From the NCBI GenBank assembly GCA_012934845.2, contig WNNJ02001339.1, forward strand, positions 62,001 to 126,000: DNA of 64,000 nt, given 5' to 3'. The notes under the pieces were generated by a model. It saw only the letters and a list, made by a program, of their open reading frames with translations. It did no database searches and was not told the DNA's origin. Shown here piece by piece: positions 22,478 to 33,648 of the stretch (its first letter is position 1; each line of letters begins with the position of its first letter). This DNA is from Pomphorhynchus laevis (Eukaryota > Acanthocephala > Palaeacanthocephala > Echinorhynchida > Pomphorhynchidae). A program made the translations under genes and the position numbers.

Positions 22478-23800
22478 TTGTAGTTGTCACTAACGGCTGT
22501 GATTAATGTTGTGACCATATTGTGATTTGGATTTTCTATAATATGGCTGACAGCACCGTTGTTATTTAAGCGTACAGCTGTTAAGTCGGCCTTCGGTTGT
22601 TGGCCCTGATGTTGAACGATGATCCTGTTTGACCTACATACTGGGCGGGACAGCATACACACTCGTGTATATACACTGCGCCTTTTGTCTGGCATGTTAA
22701 TTCACCTTTTACTCTATACATCGAGTTTGTGATTGAGCTTTTAAATGTGGTTGTGCTTGTCATTTGGCTACAACATTTGCAGCGTGATCGACCACATGCT
22801 CTACTGATGTTGCCTGTTATTCTGTTTGTTTTCCGAGTTGGAGCGACAATATTGTGAATTGATAGCCCCCCTTTGAATCCGATGCGTGGTCTAAGGATGA
22901 TCTGTTGTTGGTCAGCTGGCAAATTATTGACAGCACTGTTGATATCCTTCTGAATGCGTATTATTGCTTGATGGAAGGTGACAGCACAATTGAATATGTT
23001 GTCATTCTACTGTGTTCTTTCGCGAATATTTAAAAGATCGTAACCTTGCATCGCTGAAACTTCTCGGTACTGCATCTCGACTAGTCTACCCGAGTCCCCC
23101 CTTTCCATAAACTCTTTACGCATATTTGATGAGTTTCGTAGAAATTCACTATTAGTAGAGCATATTTTCTTTGCTCGGATCATCTCGTTCCGAATTATGA
23201 GTCGCTTTACTTTAGGAGCGTGAGCACTGCTGGCGTGTATAAGAGATCTCGTACCTTCGAATTTCGTGTGCATAGTCGTCTGCCATAGTCCATGAGTGTC
23301 GACATACATATCCACATCGAGAAATGCGACCCGTCCGTTATTTGGTTCAGTCATAGTGAACTTTAATTCACTGAATCCGTTGAGAGCCTCGATAAACATG
23401 TCCAACTTCGTTCTGCCATGTTTCCAAATCAAAAATATGTCATCGACATATCTCATCCACGTCGACGGTTTGAATTCTTGTGTGGAAAAGAAGGCTTCTT
23501 CAATGCTCGCGACGTATAGACCTGCATATGCTGGAGCAACAGGGCTACCCATTGCAGTGCCTTCCATCTGCTTGTATATATCACCTTGAAACTCAAATAT
23601 GTTTGACCGAAGTACGGTTGACAGCATTTCTCGGAGCATTCTGTATATTGGTGGATTCGTTGTTGTATTTCTCCAGTTGTTTAATTACCCCTTCTACTCC
23701 GTTCTCTTCATTGATTGACGTATACAGAGACTCTATATCGAGAGTGATAACGATCGAAGTCTCAGATATTTCATTTCGTATCATGTTGAATCGTTTAAGA
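22462..23800 (-). pseudogene. Canonical Penelope-like element: RT plus GIY-YIG endonuclease, frameshifted
   Basis: Read from 23800 downward: VITLDIESLYTSI (RT finger), then KQMEGTAMGSPVAPAYAGLYV, the catalytic MRYVDDIFLIWKHG near 23440, and FLDVDMYV. After a frame break come a Cys-rich linker CGRSRCKCC and the GIY-YIG-type endonuclease start VYIHECVCCPAQYVGQTG near 22660-22700, with its remainder in another frame to 22462. The RT, linker, GIY-YIG order is diagnostic for Penelope-like elements. At least three frame changes make it inactive. It joins the 22290-22477 fragment head-on at its 3' end. Confidence 0.88.
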
Positions 23801-23808
23801 AAGTCAAC

Positions 23809-23831
23809 CTGAAGAAGGGGAAATCCCGAAA
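23809..23831 (+). other. Weak hammerhead-like motif beside the Penelope-like element
   Basis: CTGAAGA, then AGGGGAAATCCC (a short GGG/CCC stem), then GAAA. It has the spacing of a hammerhead core but is on the strand opposite to the RT and lacks a clear stem I. The AT microsatellite follows 50 bp later. Confidence 0.25.
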
Positions 23832-23876
23832 GCTATTTTTGCTAATAACAAATTAAATTTTCGTTTGCTCGATTTG

Positions 23877-23878
<2 letters not shown>

Positions 23879-23933
<55 letters not shown>
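23879..23933. repeat. (AT)n microsatellite
   Basis: A pure alternating AT run of 55 bp. Confidence 0.98.
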
Positions 23934-23937
<4 letters not shown>

Positions 23938-24050
23938 TTTACACTTATCACAAATAATGTCTTTACAGTTATCACAAATAGTGTCTTTACACAAAAGCAG
24001 TTGGCATCCGCAATATCGTGAATAAGGTTGACTAAGTACGAAGATTTCTC

Positions 24051-24079
24051 ATGCCAAGATTCTCGCTGAATCTTGGCAT
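24051..24079. repeat. Perfect 11-bp hairpin
   Basis: ATGCCAAGATT at 24051-24061 and its reverse complement at 24069-24079, with a 7-nt loop. Confidence 0.9.
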
Positions 24080-24174
24080 ATTGATAGTAGTGACATTTCA
24101 GTTCGACGTCTAAATTCTTTGATTATTCTGTCCTTATTCGGATGAGAGTGTCTCATCCAGCAATTATAATGGTT

Positions 24175-25145
24175 TCATCGAACTCTCTCGTCTTTCTCTG
24201 CACATTCAGTGACGAAGTCGAAGCTTAGAAAGACTACAGCCAGAATCGAACCAGGTAGCACGGTGCAAGCGTTGAATACAACGGGGTCGAATGGGCAGAA
24301 GGTGATTGAGCATCGACGTAAGTTCAGAATTAAACAGTATGCAGAGATCATTGAAAGATAGTTAAGTGGAAGCGAAAAGAGTAAAGAATTGAGTAAGGCA
24401 GAACAGAAAATCGGGATATCGAGATGTTTCCAAGGTCGACTTGGAGAAGCTAATGTTGGAGGAGGAGAATAAGGATGGGGATAGGGACGAGTAAGAGTGA
24501 CAAGGAAATGATCGGACAAACTGGAATCAGTAATTGACAAGGAAGTATAGTCATTGAAGCAGATAGGGACAGCAATGATGTCGAGAGCACCGCCGAGAAT
24601 ATGAGTTGGGCTTGTTGAAAGTAATTTATAGTTAAAATCAGAAAAAAGATTAGTTAAAGTGATAGAGTCAGAGTCAGACGAGCGATCAAGACGAATGTTA
24701 AAGTCACCGAGAACAAAAGAAGGAGTATAAGACAATGTACAGTGAGACATTATATCTGCAAGGTCATTAAAGAAGTTATGTGATGGGGCAACTCAACCTG
24801 GACGGTATACAATCACAAGTTCAAGAGGGAAATGAGTTGATAATCTGCATAAGAGTAATTCGAAAGTGGTGTAACAATTGTTAACGTTGATGTTACGTAA
24901 AGACATTGGGTGACGAGCAATGGCAACAATACCGCCATGGTTAGAAGCAGTAGATGTATGAGAGGCATTTGGACAAGATGATTCAACTAGAGAACAACCA
25001 GAGCGACATAGACGACGAATATCGAGATCGTCAGAGTCAGGGTGCAGGGATTCGGTAATGCAGAGAATATTGATAGATAATTGATCGAAGATATCAAGGA
25101 GCAGATCAGCTTTATGAAGAATGGAGCGGGTATTGAAAATACTAA
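24175..25145 (-). pseudogene. LINE (CR1/L2-like) apurinic-type endonuclease domain
   Basis: From 25145 downward one frame reads FNTRSILHKADLLLDIFDQLSINILCITES (in pieces), typical of the start of the LINE endonuclease. LGDFNIRLDRSSD and a later SLSDHFLVTL supply the usual catalytic D/N and SDH. The frame is open for about 320 codons with one stop near 24795. The RT half is missing. Style resembles the endonuclease of the 56.2-59.0 kb element. Confidence 0.82.
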
Positions 25146-25699
25146 AGACGAAAAGTATACTCAGGAGCGGGATCGACTAGCGAAGAAGACAAGGGGAGAG
25201 ATGGGACGTCATCGAATGTTTGGCCTCGTGTGTACAACGTGAAAATTTCCGTTGATTTGACGTATTGATAAGGATGACTCGCCGTTTGTTTCACGTCGAT
25301 GTTTCTCAACACAAGCTAAATTGAGTCAAATTTCAAGTTAAACATTTTAAGGGTTATCCTTTCGTTCCACTCTGTCTCTACTTCCTCTGTATTTCTTAAT
25401 TTTATCGTTCTACGTATTGTTGATCATCTCATTTTCTTGGAAAATCACTTCGATCCATTTTTTTCGATCCATTCGTTCGCGACAAAACCCGATCTTGAAA
25501 CATTGTACTTCGCGACTTTCGCGTGCCAAGAGCTCGCTTTATTTATACGCATGTCACTCTTTTATCTTCAGTCTAAGGTTTCCAAAGATCGAATATTGGA
25601 TGTATTTTTGCTTTATCCTCTAATTATTTCTTCCTCCTCAGGGCATTGTGAATTTCACAGTGCGTATTTATTTTCGCCTCGTCCGTTTTGATCACATTT

Positions 25700-27470
25700 A
25701 TCCAGCCGCTCCAAACTTGACTATTGAAAACCACATTGTCCTTTTAGGTGAATTCAACCTTCCGAAGGTAGATTGGAATATGAATGGGTATTAACCCTGC
25801 TCAGGCGTATTAAAAAAATTTCGTGATTTTTTTCTTGCTGACCTACTTTTAGTGCAACATTGTAGAGAACCAACTCATGTCAACGGTGATATTCTAGATC
25901 TTGTGTTTACAAGATGTACTTGAGATATCGACAGTATTGCGTATTATCCTCCTCTTGGTAACAGTGATCACTGTGTTCTCTCCGATAAATTAATGTCCAA
26001 GATCGTTTGTAGGTCAAAATTGGGTTATCCAAAACGAAATTGGATTCGGGTGGATACCCAACATCTCTTAGCTAATTTTTATAACATTTTTTATCGTAGT
26101 TATAGGGCTACTACTGTTTCAGATCTGCTGACCATTCTTTATAACGTTTTCTTAAATTTGTCAGATAAGTTCAATCCGAAACGGAGAACTTTCATTAAGT
26201 CCACATGCCCTCAGTGATTTGATCATTAACTTCGTGCAGTGTCGAAACTGCACAATGCCCTGTGGGCTATTACTCAATCCCATCCTTAAAACTTAGATAG
26301 GTATCGGTACGTGCGCAACCTCTGCAATATATTGAAAATACATATGCGAATAGCATTTGAAGATGGTTTTGTAAATTGCATCGGGAATCAACCAAAGCGC
26401 TTTTGGTCATATGTGAAGGGTTCAAGGCTATTTCCCTCTAATATAGCATTCATTACTTAAGGTAAGATTTGGTAAGTCTTTATCTGCAGAAAGAAGTATG
26501 TCGACAGGTGTCCCTCAAGGTTCTGCACTAAGTCCTCTATTATTCATCACGTTCCTTAACGATTTACTCTTACGTATTAAGAACACTCACTTGGCATTCG
26601 CTGATGATCTTAAAATTTGGACTGCTATACGAGATATTGATGACTGTAATTCTTTACAGGTAGACTTGGATCGAGTTCATGATTGGTGCCGCTCAACTGG
26701 ATTACATCTTAAAGTTGATAAGTGTATACATGTGAGGATGGGTAAAAATCCAGTAATTTTACATATTATATCGGCGATGTTCTTCTCACTGAAGTATCAC
26801 ATTATAGGGATTTAGGAATGATCGTGCAGGCATCATTAAAAACTAAACTTAATAGTGAAAGAACAATAAAAAGCGCTACTCGCGCACTATATATTGTAAA
26901 GAACTCATTCCTTAAGATTACCACTAATGTCTTTAAAAACTTGTTTAACACGTTAGTTCGTCCGCATTTAGAGTATGCAATTCAGGCTTATTTCCCGGTC
27001 TCCAAACAAGAAAGGACAGATATTGAGTCAGTCCTAAGGCGAGGTTCTCGTTTATGTTCGAATGCAAGAGTGGATTACGCATCTCGATTAGATTTGCTAA
27101 GAATTCAACCGATGTCATCACAATTTTTGTTCACATTACGTTCATCGATTTTGAGAGGTTACAGCAAAACTGTCTAAAAAACAAGTCATGGTAGGTATCC
27201 AAAATGCTGGAGACTATCGCACAGGGTACTTAATATGTAGAATTCTCTGCCTGGGGAAATTGCTTCCGCACGGAGTATGCATTTGTTCGAAAAATTATTA
27301 AAGACATGGATCATCAAGAAGACGAGAAACGAGTCATGAACATATTTGCAGTGATTTGGTTTTTTGCTTGTTGACTTCTTTTTCTTCGTTTCTTATTTTT
27401 TAGTTTTATTTTTTTAAACCGTGATCAGACAAAATAGCCTTATGGCTAAGCCTTGTAAGAATAATAATAC
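25700..27470 (+). pseudogene. LINE (Jockey/CR1-like) endonuclease-RT, internally deleted
   Basis: Begins inside the endonuclease (IVLLGEFNLPKVDW at about 25738, LGNSDHCVL at about 25957), then the linker (PKRFWSYVKGS near 26395). Straight after 26455 it reaches RT block B: STGVPQGSALSPLLF at 26501-26545, then LAFADDLKIWTA at 26590-26625, and the thumb and C-terminal part to 27330. About 170 residues between linker and block B are missing. The 3' tail ends in a short ATAATAATAC run at about 27465. Several stops; inactive. Confidence 0.82.
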
Positions 27471-27479
27471 TTCGAATCA

Positions 27480-27900
27480 CTTTCCGACTCGTTTCCTTAA
27501 ACCGACCTTATGATCTGCATATTCTTACATTTAGTTACTGAATCCCGCCTCGCCTCATTAAATCTTCGTTTACGTGACTGAATCCCGCATCGCCTCAATA
27601 AATCTTTATTTATGTGACTATCTTCTTCTCCGTGTTCCGTCATTTTCCTAAAACTGTGGCCGCCGCTGCTTTTTTATTGTCGCTTCTCTTCTCTGGAATA
27701 AACTGCCTTCGGACATTCGCTCAACCGCCTTCTTTCCATCCTTAAACAGTATCCGCTTTTTTGTCCATCAATAATTAATTCAATTATTCGCATTATTTTA
27801 AACTCTTCACACTCTGCCATCGATTGTAAGAGTGTGGGAAAGTTTTTCTCTTATCACAATTGAATTATACTCTCCTCTCGAATGAACATCAACATCAATT
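27480..27900 (+). pseudogene. LINE ORF2 C-terminal fragment
   Basis: Pieces such as INCLRTFAQ/PSDIRST and FPSLNS match the W/N-x-LP-x-x-IR...F...L tail of LINE ORF2. A short tandem duplication (TGAATCCCGC...CTCA.TAAATCTT) lies at 27539-27620. Too decayed to assign a family. Confidence 0.5.
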
Positions 27901-28289
27901 ATACTTTTGTTCTTTGTTTGCTATATTTTTTATTAAATGGATGTATATCCATTTTTTAACTTTCATGATAATCTTTCTTGATATCCAGTTTAAACTTTCT
28001 TGATAATTAACTACTTACATAAATATATACAAAAAAGACAATAGCCTCCACTGGTTAAAAAGTTCTTTGGTTATTACTACTTACAATCAAACTAACTGTG
28101 AGAAGAACTACGTCCAAATCAAACTAACTGTGAGAAGGTATGACGACATTGGTTTTAATGATTTAAAACTTTTTAACGACACTGGTTAAAAAGTTCTTTG
28201 GTTATTACTACTTAGTATCCTTGGTATCTTTGATCCCTGCTTTAACAATCAAGTTGAGTTCCAGGGATCTTTAGAAATGTGTTGAGCGT

Positions 28290-29195
28290 TTGATTGCACT
28301 GACAGCGCTGAGCAACTTTATGAACTGCAAAATTCGATCTCAGCAGGTATATCTAATAAAAGAAAAATCATATTTAATGAGATGCTTGCAGCGATTACTA
28401 AGTCCCTGGAGCCCGGAATTGCCAAATTCCATATCACATGCTGCAACTAACGGAGCGTCCTCCTGGATCAGCTCACTGCCACTTAAGACGGAGAGGTTTC
28501 ACCTCAGTCCTTTGAAATTCATCGATGCTCTATGCTGCCGATATGGATGGTCAACCCTGACCGAAGAACGACAGTGCGTCTGTGGAGAGTTAATGGGTGT
28601 TGGTCATGCACTCTCTTGCGCCAGAGGAGGCTTACCGACAATCAGACATAACGCAATCAGGGACATAATTGCCCAAGAATTTACAGAAGTATGTCACGGC
28701 GTGGGAATCGAACCTCGTCTTTCTCAAATCCCCGACTCTATGTTTCTTGAATCTTCTTGCACCACAAAAGATGTACAAGCAAGACTAAATATTGTATGTT
28801 CTGGATTGCATGCGGAACGATATGAGCGGACGTTCTGTGACGTCACGATTTTTTCAACACTTGCTCAATCTTACGCAAATCGTAGTGCCCGTTCCGCCTT
28901 CGAGTTCAACGAAAAACGCAAGATTTCAAAATACGGGGAGCGAATCGAACTGGTAGAGCATGGTAGTTTTATGCCCCTTGTTTTTTCCACATCAGCGGGC
29001 ATGAATGCAAGTACAGTATCGCTGTTGCGGTCAATCACTCGCAAGAAATCCGGGGCACATCCACAGTATTACGCGGATAATCTCATTCGCTTGAAGAGAC
29101 GTATTGCCTTCTCAATCATGCGTTCATGCTCGGCCTCGCTTCGGGCTCCTATATCTAGCCGTTCATTTCCGGCAACACCGTTTACGGAAGCATGA
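28290..29195 (+). CDS. Retroelement tail domain, zinc-binding and PD-(D/E)XK-like, intact frame
   Basis: An uninterrupted 301-aa frame. Residues about 57-95 give SSWISSLPLK, FIDALCCRYGW and then C-x-C-x7-H-x3-C (CVCGELMGVGHALSC), followed by IRHNAIRDIIAQEF. Next come VQARLNI, FCDVTIF and an E/K-rich FEFNEKRKISKY, then VEHGSFMPLVFSTSAGM and a basic C-terminal helix. This order matches a domain that follows RT in retroelements of many invertebrates. The D...D...E/K pattern suggests a restriction-like endonuclease, but the first acidic residue is N here. No RT lies upstream, so this is either a 5'-truncated element or a stand-alone copy. GC content is higher than nearby. Confidence 0.65.
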   Translation: MIALTALSNFMNCKIRSQQVYLIKEKSYLMRCLQRLLSPWSPELPNSISHAATNGASSWISSLPLKTERFHLSPLKFIDALCCRYGWSTLTEERQCVCGELMGVGHALSCARGGLPTIRHNAIRDIIAQEFTEVCHGVGIEPRLSQIPDSMFLESSCTTKDVQARLNIVCSGLHAERYERTFCDVTIFSTLAQSYANRSARSAFEFNEKRKISKYGERIELVEHGSFMPLVFSTSAGMNASTVSLLRSITRKKSGAHPQYYADNLIRLKRRIAFSIMRSCSASLRAPISSRSFPATPFTEA

Positions 29196-29455
29196 CATTA
29201 AAACTCTTCGATTTTGCAATAATAAATTTTCTTTCTTTAAAAAAAATTATTTATTACAAAGTAATAAATAATAAATATTATAAATATTATTTATAAATTT
29301 TTTTAAGAGAAAATTTGTTCAAATATATAAGCGATTCATGATTTCAACAGTCAACGAATGTGACTTTCTTAACAGCAGCCCGGCTCGTCGATCGTGCGCC
29401 TCTTATACAATTCGAGGCAGCTTTGCATAATAAATAATAATAAATAAATAATAAG

Positions 29456-29530
29456 GACTTTGTCTCAACGTCGTATTTCTAGATTTTTCGAAAGCCTTTG
29501 ATCGTGTTCCGCATAAAGGTTTTGTGTCAT
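29456..29530 (+). pseudogene. Short LINE RT fragment
   Basis: Plus-strand NVVFLDFSKAFDRVPHKGFVSF, RT block A with its catalytic aspartate. It stops in AT-rich filler and is followed by a minus-strand piece of the same gene that begins with the same VPHKG motif. Confidence 0.75.
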
Positions 29531-29639
29531 TTTTTCTAGATTTTAATATTTCATTATTATATATTATTATTTCATTATCATTTTTAATTTTTCATTATTT
29601 CTAGATTTTAATATTTATATTATTTATTATTATTTATTA

Positions 29640-29812
29640 CATCTTGAGGGACACCTGTCGACATACTTCTTTCTGCAGATAAAGACTTAGCAACTCTTAC
29701 CTTAAACGTACGCAATGAAAGAAAATTTTCAATCCAAGAGTAGATTACACGAGGGACGCCGTAGTGAATTAAAAATGACACAAGACCTTTATGCGGAACG
29801 ACAAACTTTCTT
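29640..29812 (-). pseudogene. LINE RT fragment, inverted relative to 29456-29530
   Basis: From 29812 downward: VPHKGLVSFLIHYGVP, WIENFLSLRTFKVRV and STGVPQ. It is the continuation of the piece at 29456-29530 but on the other strand, as expected from an inverted (twin-primed) insertion or a later inversion. The gypsy LTR begins 12 bp to its right. Confidence 0.78.
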
Positions 29813-29824
29813 TATCTAAATAAT

Positions 29825-29931
29825 TGTTGTAAATCGAGATATACCAAAGAGGTTTATTCGAACATCTACAAACAATTCGAGTAAATAATTAAATGTGTCA
29901 GAACGATAGAAAACAGTTAAGAATCACCACA
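29825..29931 (-). repeat. 3' LTR of the gypsy element
   Basis: 107 bp, TGTTGTAAATC...ATCACCACA on the plus strand; identical to 33649-33755. The last codons of gag-pol and its stop (29919-29917) lie inside it. Very short for a gypsy LTR. Confidence 0.9.
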
Positions 29932-32900
29932 ATCCTCCCACTTAATAAAATCGTCGAACCGTTTCGGTTTCCTTAACTTTCTTCGAGGTCTGTCTGAATC
30001 TGACCGAAGGGTATCGACATCTGGTGCCTCTGTTGTACGAGGATGTTCGTTCGTTATCGACACCACGTCATCGGTAGGAACCGTAAACGATATGCTATCG
30101 TCAACCGTGAATGATCTACTGCCAGTAGTCTGAACATCATCGGCGTCGATTAATCCTGGTTGTGTGTGATTTACCGGAAGTGTTTCCTCGGTACCTTCAC
30201 TTTGGGTGTCCTTAGCCTGAAACGTGATATCAAACGTTGCTGGTCGTGATATCGGGGCGAGGTCGCGAGGCGAGACCATCGTAGTGCGTCCATTTGGATA
30301 TTTAATCAATGCGGAATGGCGATTTGCTTCGACGAGTTGGACTTCCAACACTTTAGGATCGAACTTGCTTTTCTGTAGAAAGTTACGCACCAAGATTGGA
30401 CCGGGCTCGCATAACCAACTGGGAAGGGATTTACCGTAACAGCTATTTCGACCGTATGAAAATAAGCGTTCGTGTGGAGACTGGCCAGTCGCTGTACTTA
30501 AAAGTGTGCGAATAGCGTTCAACGCCGTTGAAAGATACTGCTCCCACTTGTCGCTCAATTCACCTTCATCGACTAAAGCCAATTCAATAGCCTTCCATAT
30601 GATGCCATTCATCCGTTCACACTGTCCGTTTCCTCTCGGGTTATACGTTGCAGTATGAGTAACATGTACACCTGCATCACGAAGAAACTCTCGTGTCTCT
30701 GTTGAGATAAATGCTGCGCCTCTGTCGGAGTGTATAGCCACCGGAGTTCCAAAGATACAGAAAAGTTGACGTAGGCAGTATATTACCGTCTTTGACGACA
30801 TATCCGAACACGGAAAAGCCCATGGGAAACGAGAGAATTCGTCAACTACAGTCAAGAGATATCGGTTTCCTGTAGAATTCGACATTGGTCCTTTAAAATC
30901 AATAGCAAGACGTTCGAACGGTCGACTAGCACGCACAACTTCACCTTGGGTCCCTTTAAAATATCGCGGCTTGACGCGAGCACAAGTTTCGCACTTCTTC
31001 ACGACGTCCCTCACTTCGTCGAGGCTGGCAGGTATATTTTTTGATCTGATATAAGCCCAGAGTCTCGTAATGCCCGGATGGCAAAGTCGTCTGTGTAACT
31101 CCTTTAGATTTTGTCCAGTGAACGAAACAGCAGTACATTGAACTCGAGAGAGTGTGTCGGCCGGAACATTATTCTTGCCGGGACGATAACGAATTTCATA
31201 CTCCAATTCGGAAAGCTCGAGTCTCCACCGGGCAATTTTATCGTTTTTTATCGAGCTCTTCGTGGAAGGCTTGAACATGAATGATAGCGACCTCTGATCG
31301 CAGACAATCGTCAATTTTCTTCCCACTAAGTAATGTCGCCAATGTCGAGTTGCTTCGATGATGGCCAATGCCTCTAATTCAACAGCCGGCTGCAACTTCT
31401 CTGCCTTTGTTAGAACTCTTGAGAAAAATGCCACAGGTCGCTCCTCCTGTGACAGCACCCCTGAAATAGCAACTCCTGAGGCATCGGTTTCCAGAATGAA
31501 AGGAAGATCCTCACAAATACCAGCCTTACACGCCTGACTAAGTTCGAGTCGAACGATGTTAAAAGAACGTAATGCATCCTCGTCCATTGGGAAAGTGTCA
31601 CAGCAAGCAAACGATCTAATTTTGTCTGAGAATCTTGAAATCCATCCGGAATAATAAGTTAACATACCAAGAATACGTTGTTTATCTTTCAGTGTACGAG
31701 GAGCATCCATTCGAAGTAGTGGCTGCAATCTACTTGGATCGGGCTTGACTGAGCCCTCTGTGATTGAATATCCCAAAATACTGATAACAGGACTAGCGAC
31801 GACAGATTTGTCCTTGTTAATATCCAGATTGTACTTTTTCGCGATCCTCAAAAATCGTGCTAAATTAGTGTCGTGTGCTACCCTGTCTACACCGGTAACG
31901 ATCACGTCATCCAAATACGCATAAACACCCAAAAGATTTTCTGCGTTTATAATAGAATCCATAATACGTTGAAAAGCCGCAACACCGTTCTTTAAACCGA
32001 AAGGCATGCACCGATACTGGTATAGGCCCCCAGCCGCCTCAAAAGCTGTGTATTTGCGATCGCTTTCTACCAATGGAATTTGATTATATGCATTTTTAAG
32101 ATCGAATACACTGAACCACGTACACTTGGATATCTTATCTATAAAGTCATCGATTCTCGGTAAAGGATAAGCGTCAGAGCGTGAGAATCGGTTGATCGTA
32201 GCCGCATAATCGACTACCATACGCCGTTTTCCATTCTTGTTAGTAACAATTAGCACCTGTGATCTCCAAGGAGAAGAACTTTTTTCAATGACACCGTCTT
32301 GAAATAGCCTCGCTACCTCATGCTGAATGAATCGATATTGATCAGGCGTTCTCCTTCTGCTTTTTGTTTGAATCGGGATGCAGTCTGCGCTTAGTTCGCC
32401 TATCACTCGTGCCGGTTCGATGTTCATAAGATTCACAACCGTCTGTAAAATCAGCTCGTTACCGCTGCCGCCGAAGTTAAGCCGGAAAGAGGACAATCGT
32501 TTCAAAAACGGAATACCCAGAATGACGTCTGTATACAAGTCATCTAATAGGATCAAACGTACACCGACGAAATCTTGCCCATTGCACTTAATCGTCACAA
32601 ATGCCTGTCGGTTCAGTCTTTTCGTGCATTTCGTAGTAGCCATACTGACCGTTTCGTTGCAACGAATAATCGTCAGTCCACAGCGTCGTGCGGCATTGGA
32701 CGAGATGAAGTTGCCGCTGCTACCAGTATCCATTAAGGCCTGTAAGGAATGCTCGTTAATCGTAACTTTGATAGTGGACGGAGCTAACTCTTGATAGAAA
32801 GGTGATGACACGCTCGCCAATGCAGCAGTATTCACAGAAAATTTTACTGGTTGTGACTGCCCAGAACGACAAACACGTGCGAAATGTCCCGTTTTTCTGC

Positions 32901-33627
32901 ATTTATTGCAAGTGGCATCTTTGGCCGGACAACGTAATCTAGGATGTACCATTCCACCACAGAAGAAGCATCGTTTCTTCACTGTTGATAGTTGTATTTC
33001 GGTTAATTGGTTATGATCGTTGTCAAATAGAATGGAACTTGTTTCTGCGGGTTGGGGCAGCGCCGCCATCTGTATAAACTGCTCAGACGTAGATGTAGTG
33101 TAAGTGTTCGCTTGTATCTCAGCTTGCTCAAGTGAACGAGCCAATTTGAATGCTTCATCCAGAGATAACGTTGTATACTCTAGTAATCGTTGACGGCTCG
33201 ATTGCGATCGGATACCGCGAATGAATGAATCTCGCACATACATATCGTGGTGTTCCATCGCCGAAACTGCCTTGAAATCACATCGTTTTCCTAGTTCCAA
33301 TAGGTGAAGATGGAACTGGTCAATCGTCTGATGTTCTTGTTGTTGACATGTGGAAAGTATGTGTCTATTGAAAATTACGTTGGGCTCCTTAACGAACATA
33401 GTCTGCAGTCGACCCAGAGCTTCATCTAAGGTTGTACAATCGTCAATCGTTCGATATAGATCACAGGAAACGGTATTGTGAAGCATAGGTAGCTTGTGTT
33501 CCTCTTTCATGTCTGGGATTGTGTTCAAGAATACTTTGAAGCGGCTTACCCAGTGATTCCAAACAGAAGACGCGTTGTTACTGTTCGGTTCTAGAGACAA
33601 ACTTTCGGGTTTGAGGAACTTCTCCAT
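29917..33627 (-). CDS. Gag-Pol polyprotein, Ty3/gypsy, intact
   Basis: 1236 residues from the ATG at 33627, 22 nt inside the 5' LTR border; an upstream in-frame ATG lies in the LTR at 33699 and is less likely. Gag covers about 1-215, with two C-x2-C-x4-H-x4-C zinc knuckles at 220-233 and 240-253. The protease has DTGSS at 300-304 and RT has YLDD at 571-574. RNase H shows ETDASG at 713-718. Integrase has the zinc motif H845/H850/C879/C882 and catalytic D910, D968 and E1004, with 35 residues between the last two as expected. Order PR-RT-RH-IN places it in Ty3/gypsy, with a single fused frame and no frameshift signal. All key residues are present, so it may encode active proteins. Confidence 0.95.
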   Translation of the reverse strand: MEKFLKPESLSLEPNSNNASSVWNHWVSRFKVFLNTIPDMKEEHKLPMLHNTVSCDLYRTIDDCTTLDEALGRLQTMFVKEPNVIFNRHILSTCQQQEHQTIDQFHLHLLELGKRCDFKAVSAMEHHDMYVRDSFIRGIRSQSSRQRLLEYTTLSLDEAFKLARSLEQAEIQANTYTTSTSEQFIQMAALPQPAETSSILFDNDHNQLTEIQLSTVKKRCFFCGGMVHPRLRCPAKDATCNKCRKTGHFARVCRSGQSQPVKFSVNTAALASVSSPFYQELAPSTIKVTINEHSLQALMDTGSSGNFISSNAARRCGLTIIRCNETVSMATTKCTKRLNRQAFVTIKCNGQDFVGVRLILLDDLYTDVILGIPFLKRLSSFRLNFGGSGNELILQTVVNLMNIEPARVIGELSADCIPIQTKSRRRTPDQYRFIQHEVARLFQDGVIEKSSSPWRSQVLIVTNKNGKRRMVVDYAATINRFSRSDAYPLPRIDDFIDKISKCTWFSVFDLKNAYNQIPLVESDRKYTAFEAAGGLYQYRCMPFGLKNGVAAFQRIMDSIINAENLLGVYAYLDDVIVTGVDRVAHDTNLARFLRIAKKYNLDINKDKSVVASPVISILGYSITEGSVKPDPSRLQPLLRMDAPRTLKDKQRILGMLTYYSGWISRFSDKIRSFACCDTFPMDEDALRSFNIVRLELSQACKAGICEDLPFILETDASGVAISGVLSQEERPVAFFSRVLTKAEKLQPAVELEALAIIEATRHWRHYLVGRKLTIVCDQRSLSFMFKPSTKSSIKNDKIARWRLELSELEYEIRYRPGKNNVPADTLSRVQCTAVSFTGQNLKELHRRLCHPGITRLWAYIRSKNIPASLDEVRDVVKKCETCARVKPRYFKGTQGEVVRASRPFERLAIDFKGPMSNSTGNRYLLTVVDEFSRFPWAFPCSDMSSKTVIYCLRQLFCIFGTPVAIHSDRGAAFISTETREFLRDAGVHVTHTATYNPRGNGQCERMNGIIWKAIELALVDEGELSDKWEQYLSTALNAIRTLLSTATGQSPHERLFSYGRNSCYGKSLPSWLCEPGPILVRNFLQKSKFDPKVLEVQLVEANRHSALIKYPNGRTTMVSPRDLAPISRPATFDITFQAKDTQSEGTEETLPVNHTQPGLIDADDVQTTGSRSFTVDDSISFTVPTDDVVSITNEHPRTTEAPDVDTLRSDSDRPRRKLRKPKRFDDFIKWEDCGDS

Positions 33628-33648
33628 GATATACAATGTTCGAATAAT

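Noticed and set aside
28162-29250. Full retrotransposon around the 301-aa frame
   Set aside because: No RT motif lies upstream, so only the tail domain can be supported.
31410-31610. Extra genes in other frames of gag-pol (also 32378-32794 and 30224-30439)
   Set aside because: Shadow frames of the intact polyprotein.
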